Shown piece after piece: positions 26,088 through 34,243 of a stretch of DNA of 47,054 nt. Origin of the DNA: a bacterium (GTDB lineage Bacteria; Zhuqueibacterota; QNDG01); contig JAGGVB010000201.1 in NCBI GenBank assembly GCA_021158245.1, positions 1 to 47,054 of the forward strand. The letters run 5' to 3'. Under the pieces are notes generated by a model that made no database searches, was not told the DNA's origin, and saw only the letters and a program-made list of their open reading frames with translations. The first letter of the stretch is position 1, and each line of letters begins with the position of its first letter. The translations under genes and the position numbers were made by a program.

Positions 26088-27008
26088 ATGAATAAATCGA
26101 AAATTATTGTAATAGGAAGTGCAGGTGTTGATTTAACAGTTAAACTTGAAAGACTGCCCAAACCAGGTGAGACTATTGTGGGTGGTACTTTTAGTAAAGC
26201 ATATGGTGCTAAAGGTGCAAATCAAGCTGTTGCTGCTGCGCGACTTGGAGGGAATGTCACATTTGTTGCAAACATGGGTGCTGATGATTACAGGAAAGAA
26301 TCCATAATAAATTTTCAAAATGAAGGGATGAACACAGAATTTATCACCGCTGATAATGAATATCCTACAGCAGTCGCTTTTATTTTTGTTGATAAAAAAG
26401 GGGAGAACGCTATAGGAGTCGCTTCTGGTGCCAATATGAATTTATCAGTAAAAGATGTTGAAAAAGCAAAGGGCGTTATAGCAGATCATAATGTGATGCT
26501 TTTACAATTAGAAACTCCTGTTGAAACGAACAGGTATTCCGCACGTTTAGGCAAAGAATTCGGAATTATGGTCATATTAAATCCAGCTCCGGCATTTCCA
26601 TTAGATGAAGATTTATTGCGAATGATTGACGTATTGACACCCAATGAAACCGAAGCTGAGATTTTGACTGGTATTAAAGTCATAGATGAAAGTAGCGCTA
26701 AACAAGCTGCAGACATGTTAAGAAAAAAAGGTGCAGCCAATGTAATCATCACCATGGGAGCACAAGGGGCTTTTCTACTCACGGATGTACATTCGGGAAT
26801 GATATCGAGCATTAAAATTGATGCGGTAGATACCACAGCGGCTGGAGATGCATTTAACGGTGCCTTAGCCTTTGCGTTGTCAAATGGAGAATCTCTAAAG
26901 GATGCTGTTAAATTTGCAAATATGGCAGGGGCTTTTGCAGCCACTAAATTAGGAGCACAACCATCTATGTCGAATCGAGAAGAACTCCGTAAATTTGCAG
27001 GTGTTTGA
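26088..27008 (+). CDS. rbsK: Ribokinase (PfkB family)
   Basis: The protein has 306 residues from the ATG at 26088, nine bases after AAAGGAG (an ATG at 26079 overlaps that site). It has the PfkB signatures: GSAGVDLTVKLERLPKPGET, GGTFSKAYGAKGANQAVAAA (sugar binding) and DAVDTTAAGDAFNGALAFAL (anion hole and catalytic Asp). It phosphorylates ribose, or possibly deoxyribose, at O5 with ATP to give the sugar phosphate for RpiB-DeoC. It has no encapsulation-peptide-like tail, so it probably acts in the cytosol before the product enters the shell. Confidence 0.93.
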   Translation: MNKSKIIVIGSAGVDLTVKLERLPKPGETIVGGTFSKAYGAKGANQAVAAARLGGNVTFVANMGADDYRKESIINFQNEGMNTEFITADNEYPTAVAFIFVDKKGENAIGVASGANMNLSVKDVEKAKGVIADHNVMLLQLETPVETNRYSARLGKEFGIMVILNPAPAFPLDEDLLRMIDVLTPNETEAEILTGIKVIDESSAKQAADMLRKKGAANVIITMGAQGAFLLTDVHSGMISSIKIDAVDTTAAGDAFNGALAFALSNGESLKDAVKFANMAGAFAATKLGAQPSMSNREELRKFAGV

Positions 27009-27070
27009 TATTTTAAGTTATATCGTATTGATAGAATGTAAAATAATGGTTTGAGAAAAGGGAGATTACA

Positions 27071-29356
27071 ATGGAATCTAAAAGTAGGAATATTTTCACT
27101 CGCTTCAATTATTTTATAATTTTTAACATTATACTCACTATATTCGTAATCCCTTGCTTTTCCACGGTGAAAGTTCAAGCAATCCCAAGTGAAAATATTC
27201 CAAATGAGATAATAATTGAAAATGATAGTTTGTATATTCATATAAGCTTAGACTGGAAACTTTCAATAACATCATTTAAGTACAAACCAAGGGGTATAGA
27301 ATTAATTCAACCTGGTTATCCCATGCCGCTTGTTGGGATTGAAAATAATTGGTCTCTTTATAACTGTGGTTTTGGGATTCGAAATGCTAAAATAACCAAA
27401 ACTAAAGAAAAAGTTGATGTACTTATTCATGCCTTTTCCAATTATTTGGAAAATCCATTCCATCTTTTTATAAAACTTACAGTTCGAGAACTTTCACAGA
27501 TAGAGGTAAAAATATGGCTGGAGAATCGCCTGATAAAAGGTTTTCATGATTTATATCGCGAAACTGATGATTTGGTCCCGACAGGCATTGTTCCCGGTCT
27601 GCCGTGGTTGCCTTTTTTGTCACCAATTCCAGGCGGAGAAAGAAGGGTCTTGTATCCAGCACAATCAGGATATGTGCTGACCAAAGTGACAGAGAGAATG
27701 ATGGACAAGTATCATCCTGTATACGAGTGGGAACGATCATCCGATCCTGAATCAGTTAGAATGATGTTTAATGGGGCAAGGGCGGAACCTAGCGATCCGA
27801 TGATTCCGACTATTGTCGAATTCCCTGCGATAGATTTGGGTGTTTTTCTGTACAGGGAGAAATCAGATCTTAAATGGCGCTTTAATTCAATCGAAGAAGC
27901 TATGTGGCCGTCTCAATCTATGGGTATTAATAGAGGGGGCAGAATTAATATTTTTGAAGGTGTGCTTCGTGTTTTTGAGGGCGACTGGCATAAGGGATTT
28001 TATTGGTTTAAAAATCGTTTTCGAAGTCGTTTTGATTTTACAAATTATAAGAGACCAGGAAATGAAAAATTCAAGAATATGTTTCTTGGTTGCTGGTCTT
28101 TTATTTATAATCACAACATTTACAATCCTGTTAAAAACCAATTTACTATTGGTGAATACCTGAAAAAAGTTAAATATGAATTTGGCGGTTTCGATCAGTT
28201 TGTTTTTTGGCATTCTTATAACCGTGTTGGTGTGGATCCAAGAGATCAGTTTGATCTTCTTCAGGATTTACCAGGAGGAATTGATGGTGTGAAGAGGTTT
28301 GTAAATACAGCACATGCAATGGGAACAAAGGTTTATCTACCATTTAATCCTTGGGATAAAATTCGGAAACGAAAAAATATGTACAGGAGACAAGCTGAGG
28401 ATTTGGGGACTGTAGGTGCAGATGGACTATTCTTGGATACAATGGGTGGAGGAGATCAATCATTTAGAAAAGAAGTAAACAAATATAATCCGAGTGCTCA
28501 GTTTCTTTCTGAGTTTAGACCTTCATTTAAAGGGCTGCAATTTACAACATCTCATTACAATGAAAATTTTCAAATATGGCCGATGAATACCGTTGATCTG
28601 TTGCGTTTCGTATTACCAGAACATAAAATCTATAAAACAGAACGACTGCAACGAGACAGGAAATACCTGATATATAATGCGTTTTTCAATGCCACTGGTT
28701 ATGCGGTATGGGATGATGTGTTTGGTGAGATAAATGTTCAAACATGGGACGAGAAAATATTAATTAAAAGATATAATGAAACGATGCATAATTTCGCATA
28801 TGTATTTGAAGGAGATCGATCTATGCCTCTGGTACCTAGTTTGAAAAAGGGTCTCTATATAAACGGTTTCTTTAACGATGGAATTTACATTTATACTCTA
28901 TTGGTACCTGAGCGTAAAAATATTTCACGATGGCTGGATACTCGCATAATCGGACGCATTTTCCAGATTAATATCCCAGACAATTGGCATTTAGTAGATG
29001 TGTGGAATAAACGACCGGTTGAAGTTCGAATTGAGAAAAATAAAAAATATGTTTTTTTACCTCAAGAAATGCCCGATGTTGCAGGATGTATAGCAGCTAT
29101 GCCTAAACTAATTGATGTAACAAAGAAAAACGGAATTTGGACTGCTAAAATAACTGGTGACCTTGCAGGTACACTTGAACTTATTGGTTTTGATGGTACA
29201 TTGCAAGACAAAAAGAATTTAGAAGTTAAAGCAAGCGAATCTCTGACCTTTAATAGAGATTCAGTTAAAAAAAGTACTGATGGGTATGTAATGATCCAAT
29301 ATCGCAATGACAATAAGGAGGTGAAGGATGTTGCGCTGGTCAAAGTTGGTTATTAA
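27071..29356 (+). CDS. Secreted TIM-barrel glycosidase candidate (copy B)
   Basis: The protein has 761 residues and is a paralogue of the protein at 3229 over its full length. The hydrophobic export segment lies at residues ~15-35. Shared landmarks are NYLENPFH, WHSYNRVGVDPRDQFDL, LPFNPWD, ADGLFLDTM (D456) and FLSEFRPSFKG (E481), then NATGYAVWDDVFGE. D456 and E481 fit a nucleophile and acid/base pair. The genes are well diverged upstream but identical for the last 90 coding bases, which marks recombination with copy A. It follows ribokinase by 62 bp with GGGAG before the ATG, so it is probably in the same operon. Substrate unknown. Confidence 0.7.
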   Translation: MESKSRNIFTRFNYFIIFNIILTIFVIPCFSTVKVQAIPSENIPNEIIIENDSLYIHISLDWKLSITSFKYKPRGIELIQPGYPMPLVGIENNWSLYNCGFGIRNAKITKTKEKVDVLIHAFSNYLENPFHLFIKLTVRELSQIEVKIWLENRLIKGFHDLYRETDDLVPTGIVPGLPWLPFLSPIPGGERRVLYPAQSGYVLTKVTERMMDKYHPVYEWERSSDPESVRMMFNGARAEPSDPMIPTIVEFPAIDLGVFLYREKSDLKWRFNSIEEAMWPSQSMGINRGGRINIFEGVLRVFEGDWHKGFYWFKNRFRSRFDFTNYKRPGNEKFKNMFLGCWSFIYNHNIYNPVKNQFTIGEYLKKVKYEFGGFDQFVFWHSYNRVGVDPRDQFDLLQDLPGGIDGVKRFVNTAHAMGTKVYLPFNPWDKIRKRKNMYRRQAEDLGTVGADGLFLDTMGGGDQSFRKEVNKYNPSAQFLSEFRPSFKGLQFTTSHYNENFQIWPMNTVDLLRFVLPEHKIYKTERLQRDRKYLIYNAFFNATGYAVWDDVFGEINVQTWDEKILIKRYNETMHNFAYVFEGDRSMPLVPSLKKGLYINGFFNDGIYIYTLLVPERKNISRWLDTRIIGRIFQINIPDNWHLVDVWNKRPVEVRIEKNKKYVFLPQEMPDVAGCIAAMPKLIDVTKKNGIWTAKITGDLAGTLELIGFDGTLQDKKNLEVKASESLTFNRDSVKKSTDGYVMIQYRNDNKEVKDVALVKVGY

Positions 29357-30206
29357 TAGCAATCTTCTGATTGTTTTTTTGTTATGCTGCATTCTCCCTT
29401 TGAAAAGTCAGGATGCTCCAAAAGGAATGGTACTTGTGCCCGGAACTAAATTTCATTTTATTCAGGTCAATCGATGGCGTGAGGGGCTGCAATTACTACC
29501 TTATAAAGAGGGACCTATTGGTGACGCCTATGTTGAAGATTCCTGGGTAGATTTGGATAGTTTTTACATTGACATTCATGAAGTAACGAACAAACAGTAC
29601 AAAGAGTTTTTGGACGCTACAGGTTACAAACCAAAATGGCCGATGAATTTTCTTAAACATTGGAAAAATGGTAAAATTCCGAAAGGAAAAGAAAATTATC
29701 CAGTTGTTTATGTAGACTTCCGGGATGCACAAAAATATGCTGAGTGGGCAGGTAAAGCATTGCCGACTGAAGCACAATGGCAATATGCTGCTCAGGGTAC
29801 AGATGGGCGGATTTTCCCATGGGGGAATAAATGGGATCCGAAAAAGGCCAACGTGAATTCGAATGGTACGAAACCCGTTGGTTCCTATCCGGAAGGAGCA
29901 AGTCCGTTTGGTGTGCTGGATATGGTAGGGAATGTGGCAGAAATGACTGATAGTTTTCAAGATGATGGCTGGCACTGGTTTTCTTATATTCGTGGAGGCA
30001 GTTGGTTTCAGTCATTTGGTAGTCTTTGGTACGTGGCGAATGGCATTGTGACCAATCAGCAAAGAGTGAAATTCTGGTGGTTAAATCCTGGATTTAACCG
30101 TTCATCAGCTATTGGATTTCGTTGTGTTAAAAAAATGAGATAATATCTAAGGCTAAATCCAGGTAATAAATGTTATAGTTAGTGAAAAAGGATTAATTGT
30201 GTTATA
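29264..30206 (+). repeat. Direct repeat, copy B
   Basis: Partner of 5371-6313 at offset 23,893 bp. Identical tracts are 29264-29366 and 29620-29713. The 3' flank matches with one mismatch up to 30206, then the copies diverge abruptly. Both copies are on the + strand. Confidence 0.9.
29328..30143 (+). CDS. Secreted SUMF1/FGE-fold protein lacking FGE cysteines (copy B)
   Basis: The protein has 271 residues, the same length as copy A at 5435 and very close to it in the second half. It has a signal segment, DIHEVTNKQYKEFL, LPTEAQWQYAAQG, GVLDMVGNVAEM and IRGGSW. Again there is no cysteine pair after RGGS (RGGSWFQSFGSLW), so formylglycine formation is not expected. It overlaps the end of the copy B glycosidase by 29 bp, exactly as in copy A, which points to a conserved two-gene unit. 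Confidence 0.85.
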   Translation: MLRWSKLVINSNLLIVFLLCCILPLKSQDAPKGMVLVPGTKFHFIQVNRWREGLQLLPYKEGPIGDAYVEDSWVDLDSFYIDIHEVTNKQYKEFLDATGYKPKWPMNFLKHWKNGKIPKGKENYPVVYVDFRDAQKYAEWAGKALPTEAQWQYAAQGTDGRIFPWGNKWDPKKANVNSNGTKPVGSYPEGASPFGVLDMVGNVAEMTDSFQDDGWHWFSYIRGGSWFQSFGSLWYVANGIVTNQQRVKFWWLNPGFNRSSAIGFRCVKKMR

Positions 30207-30288
30207 CTAAAAATTAACCTGTAAGCTAACTTAGTGTTGTTTGCAATTTCGGGATTTCCTAAATTGAGCCTTAAAAGGAGTAAATCTT

Positions 30289-30324
30289 ATGGTTTTTCAC
30301 AAGAAAACGCCATTTGACTGGTAA
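30289..30324 (+). CDS. 11-codon ORF with strong ribosome site
   Basis: AAAAGGAG lies eight bases before an ATG that encodes MVFHKKTPFDW and a stop, 40 bp before the next large gene. It may be a leader peptide for that gene or the broken start of a lost one. The rest of the 221-bp gap (30144-30364) holds only the duplicated 3' flank. Confidence 0.25.
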   Translation: MVFHKKTPFDW

Positions 30325-30364
30325 GACAATATTTTCCAGGCATAAATAGGGATATATCAATATC

Positions 30365-33300
30365 ATGAAGAAGTTCAAACATTATCATTATATAAGAACA
30401 TCTCATCAAACTTTGAGCAGCAGAGTAAACGGTTTAAATTTTCTGAAGCCCTCTATTTTTTTAGGGATCATTATCACGGTGTTATTTTTTATTTCCGGCC
30501 TGACAGGTCTTATCTATGAAGTAACCTGGACAAGAATGTTTACTTCGATTTTCGGGAATACCACGTATGCTGTTAGTGCAGTGCTTGCCGCGTATATGGG
30601 TGGTTTAGCTCTTGGAAGTTATGTCATAGGGCGGTCCATTGATAAAAGGCAGAAGTTATTAAAGATTTATTCCCTCCTGGAGCTGGGGATTGGTGGCATG
30701 GCATTATTGATGCCATGCCTCTTAAAAGGATTGAATGATGTCTATGCTCTTCTGTTCCAGAATTTTAATCCCCCGGCCGCATTATTGTTAATCATTAAAA
30801 TAATCTTCTCGTTTGCCGTTTTATTAATACCCACATTTTTAATGGGAGGCACCCTTCCTCTTCTAAGTAAATATTTTGTGAGGCAAAAAGAAGAAATCGG
30901 TAAAAAGGTAGGTCTGTTATATGCTGTAAATACTCTGGGAGCCATGTGCGGTTGTTTTTTAACAGGATTTTTACTTCTTGAAATTTTTGGAATAAATAAA
31001 ACTATACAAATCGCAGCGTTGGTGAATATTTTTCTGGGTGTTATATTTTTCTTGCTGAGCATGCATTTTGACTCCAAGGGAGATTCTATTGGATACCGGA
31101 AAGAACCGGAATTAATCAAGACAGAGCAGGTTAATTATAAAATTATTGGTTTATTAATTGTCGGATTTGGACTGTCTGGCTTTATTTCTCTTTCCTTTGA
31201 GGTTTTGTGGAGCCGTCTTCTCGTGTTCAAACTCCATACAACAGTCTATGCTTTTTCAATCATGCTGACGACATTTTTAGCAGGCCTGGGCTTGGGAAGT
31301 CTTTTATTTACACTCCTTGAAAGAACCGGAATTATTAAGAACCATTTCAAAGTTTTTGGATTTATTGAGGCGGCAATTGGTATTTTGGGGCTTTCATCCA
31401 TTTTCCTTTTCGGCAGATTTGAATCCATCTCCAATCTTTGGGAAGCCCTTACGTGGCGTGACCAGATATTCAAACAGATGTTTTTATCGGGTTTGATTAT
31501 GATCGGCCCGACAATTCTTATGGGTATGACTCTGCCCCTTGTTACCAGAATCTATACAAGGAGCATAAACCATGTAGGGGCATCTCTTGGAAAACTTTAT
31601 TCAGTGAATACCCTGGGAGGTATTTTCGGCTCCTTGATAACCGGGTTTTTTCTGGTTGAATGGCTGGGGACACAAACATGCATAGTCGTGATTTCTGTGG
31701 TGGCAGTATTGCTGGGATCAATAATTATTGCAGTTATTCCATGGCGTCGACATGAAAAGAAAGGGTTATTTAAAAAAGAGTTGATTCTCCCTGCAATGCT
31801 CTGGATCCTGGTTATTATTATGTTATTAATTTTGCCGGCAAATATACTTTTTCAGTACTATAATATCGGAGAAAAACAGGTTGACAGCCAGGTCAAGATT
31901 CTCTATGCTAATGAGGGAGTGGAGTGTATCACAACCGTTCACCGTTATCCTGATGGTAACAGGGTTATTTCCACAGGGTCAATGAATGTTGCTGGTACGG
32001 ATTTTACGTTAAGGACTACCCAGAAACTGCAGGCTCATATTCCCATGCTGCTACATCCAAATCCTAAAGATGTTCTGCAGGTTGGTTTTGGGAGCGGAGA
32101 GACCAGTCATATCCTGACGACCTATGAAACAGAACATGTCGATATCGTTGAAATTTCAAAAGGTGTTCTCGAGACATCAGCTCATTATTTTGCTGATATT
32201 AATCAGGATGTGATTCATAATCCTAAGTTCAGAGCGATTATCATGGATGGTGCAAATTATGTGGCATTAACAGATCAAAAATATGATCTGATTTTAAACG
32301 ATTCAATCTGGCCTTTTTACTCAGGAAATTCAGGACTTTATACCAGAGAATATTTTGAAAATGGCAGAAAGCATCTGAAAAAAGGGGGAATCATGACCAG
32401 CTGGCTCCCTGTAGAGATGCCGGAAGAGAGTTTTAAATCATTGCTTTATACGTTTCATTCAGTATTCCCGCATGTTTCAATTTGGATGGCAGTCACACAT
32501 TACAATAAACATGCTCTCATAGTCGGTTCCGAATACCCGCTGCATATTGACATGGCTGTCTTTTTAAAGAGGTTTAGACAATTTGCTCAAGATGATCTGA
32601 AATTGGTAAATTTAAATGACCCGGTTTACTTTTTAGATGCGTTTAAGATGGATGAAAGAGGATTAAATGATATAGTAAAAAAAGCGGATCTCCACACCCT
32701 AGACAGACCTGTCCTGGAATTCGCGCCCCGGTTTAAAAATCCCGGAAAGGACAGGGCGAGATCATATGAGTTAATCATGAGAAATACCACTTCACTTCTT
32801 CCCTATATTAAAAATAATCAATCGTCTGCTAAACAGGCAACAAAAATGTTAAAAGAATTAAAAATAGTAAACGAAGCCACAAAACACCTTATGGCGGGTC
32901 TTGTGATGAGAGATCGTGGTGAAGGAAATTTTCTTAATGAATTTCAGAAGGCGAAACAATTAGTCCCTTCTCACCCTGGTGTTAAATATTTAATGAATGA
33001 ATTAATGAATTTTAGAAATGTTGATGTGTCCAACATTGAAAAAAGCGATTTTAATACTCTTATTCGGCAAGGAAAAGTATTACTTGAAAACAGGATTTAC
33101 GATAAAGCAGCAGTTGTGTTTGAAAAAGCTGAAATGTTAAATCCTAAATCTTCCATTGTACATTATAATTTAGGTGTTGTCTATTATCATCAAGGTCTGT
33201 TTTCCAAGGCTCTTTCTCAGTTGAATGATGCTTTACATGTCCGTTCTGATCATGCGTCATCTTATAATATGCGTGGGCTTGTTTTCTTTGCAAAAAATCA

Positions 33301-33811
33301 GAGAAAACGTGCTATATCTGATTTTTCAATGGCATTATCGCTTGATAACGATTACTGGCTTGCTTTGAATAACCGTGGTATTGCTCATGCTTCTGAGGGA
33401 GAGTTTGAAATGGCCTTGAAAGATTTCAGCAGAGCAATCAAGCTTAAAGAGGATTATGCAGAAGCATATTTTAATCGAGGTTTGCTTTATCAAACAAGAG
33501 CAAATAGATCTGACAATTTAAAGGAAGCTGAATTTAAAAAAGTGATATCAGATTACACTAAAGCTATCACTTTAGATCCTGATTATGATAAAGCCTACAG
33601 TAACCGTGGAATGATATATGCTATGGAGGGACAATTTGCTTTAGCAATATCTGATTTTGATAAAGTTATTGAACTTACTCCGGATCAGGCAGATGCCTAT
33701 TATAATAGAGGGTTGGCTTATTATTTATCAAAAGATACCTTAAAAGCCAGAAGAGATTTCAATCGTGCGATTCAACTTGATTCTGAATATAAAAAGAAGA
33801 TGCCGTATTAA
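30365..33811 (+). CDS. Fused membrane transporter-like/spermidine-synthase-like/TPR protein
   Basis: The protein has 1148 residues in three parts. Residues ~35-500 are about a dozen transmembrane helices in two repeats, each opening with a GL/SGFxSLxxEVxW motif (SGLTGLIYEVTWTRMF; SGFISLSFEVLWSRLL) typical of the membrane half of fused spermidine-synthase proteins. Residues ~535-760 are an aminopropyltransferase-like Rossmann domain (LQVGFGSGETSH, HVDIVEISKGVLE, YDLILNDSIWPF, GLYTREYF). Residues ~870-1148 are six or seven TPR repeats (YNLGVVYYHQGLFSKALSQL and similar). Such fusions are common in uncultured FCB-group genomes; the substrate is unknown and polyamine synthesis is not assured. The Shine-Dalgarno is weak. 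Confidence 0.85.
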   Translation: MKKFKHYHYIRTSHQTLSSRVNGLNFLKPSIFLGIIITVLFFISGLTGLIYEVTWTRMFTSIFGNTTYAVSAVLAAYMGGLALGSYVIGRSIDKRQKLLKIYSLLELGIGGMALLMPCLLKGLNDVYALLFQNFNPPAALLLIIKIIFSFAVLLIPTFLMGGTLPLLSKYFVRQKEEIGKKVGLLYAVNTLGAMCGCFLTGFLLLEIFGINKTIQIAALVNIFLGVIFFLLSMHFDSKGDSIGYRKEPELIKTEQVNYKIIGLLIVGFGLSGFISLSFEVLWSRLLVFKLHTTVYAFSIMLTTFLAGLGLGSLLFTLLERTGIIKNHFKVFGFIEAAIGILGLSSIFLFGRFESISNLWEALTWRDQIFKQMFLSGLIMIGPTILMGMTLPLVTRIYTRSINHVGASLGKLYSVNTLGGIFGSLITGFFLVEWLGTQTCIVVISVVAVLLGSIIIAVIPWRRHEKKGLFKKELILPAMLWILVIIMLLILPANILFQYYNIGEKQVDSQVKILYANEGVECITTVHRYPDGNRVISTGSMNVAGTDFTLRTTQKLQAHIPMLLHPNPKDVLQVGFGSGETSHILTTYETEHVDIVEISKGVLETSAHYFADINQDVIHNPKFRAIIMDGANYVALTDQKYDLILNDSIWPFYSGNSGLYTREYFENGRKHLKKGGIMTSWLPVEMPEESFKSLLYTFHSVFPHVSIWMAVTHYNKHALIVGSEYPLHIDMAVFLKRFRQFAQDDLKLVNLNDPVYFLDAFKMDERGLNDIVKKADLHTLDRPVLEFAPRFKNPGKDRARSYELIMRNTTSLLPYIKNNQSSAKQATKMLKELKIVNEATKHLMAGLVMRDRGEGNFLNEFQKAKQLVPSHPGVKYLMNELMNFRNVDVSNIEKSDFNTLIRQGKVLLENRIYDKAAVVFEKAEMLNPKSSIVHYNLGVVYYHQGLFSKALSQLNDALHVRSDHASSYNMRGLVFFAKNQRKRAISDFSMALSLDNDYWLALNNRGIAHASEGEFEMALKDFSRAIKLKEDYAEAYFNRGLLYQTRANRSDNLKEAEFKKVISDYTKAITLDPDYDKAYSNRGMIYAMEGQFALAISDFDKVIELTPDQADAYYNRGLAYYLSKDTLKARRDFNRAIQLDSEYKKKMPY

Positions 33812-33856
33812 ATATTTGATTAATTATTATGGACTATTAAGTATGTCAAAAAATAC

Positions 33857-33935
<79 letters not shown>

Positions 33936-33941
33936 CAAATG

Positions 33942-33966
33942 AAACCCCGCAGAGAATGTGGGGTTT
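33942..33966 (+). terminator. Rho-independent terminator after the tRNA
   Basis: AACCCCGCA and TGTGGGGTT form a 9-bp stem (one G-U) with a GAGAA loop, followed by a T run. It ends the tRNA transcript. The 277 bp from here to the next gene hold only the promoter candidate at 34065. Confidence 0.9.
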
Positions 33967-34064
33967 TTTAATGGGGGAATGAAGGAATAAGTTGTCGGGC
34001 TAAAATTCAGCAAACTTATACCCTTATATCATTGTATTTCTATTCTCGATTTTTTATATTTTAC

Positions 34065-34093
34065 TTGCTTTAATATAAACATCTTACTATATT
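34065..34093 (+). promoter_or_regulatory. Candidate sigma70 promoter for the signalling cluster
   Basis: TTGCTT, 17 bp, TATATT, in an AT-rich stretch 150 bp before the first kinase gene. The boxes are moderate matches and the spacing is ideal. Confidence 0.4.
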
Positions 34094-34243
34094 TATATAG
34101 AAACACATTCCAAAAGAATATCAAAAGTCTATGTTAAATGCAGATTACAGTGGAATCAGAGGATTTTTAAAAGGGTTATCTTGGCAAATGCTCATACCCG
34201 GATAGTAAAGGAAATATCTTGATCCCGGAAAAGGAGTAAAATT

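Noticed and set aside
26486-27241. 251-residue minus-strand ORF
   Set aside because: It is antisense to ribokinase and the start of the copy B glycosidase, whose frames carry clear family motifs; its composition fits a shadow frame.
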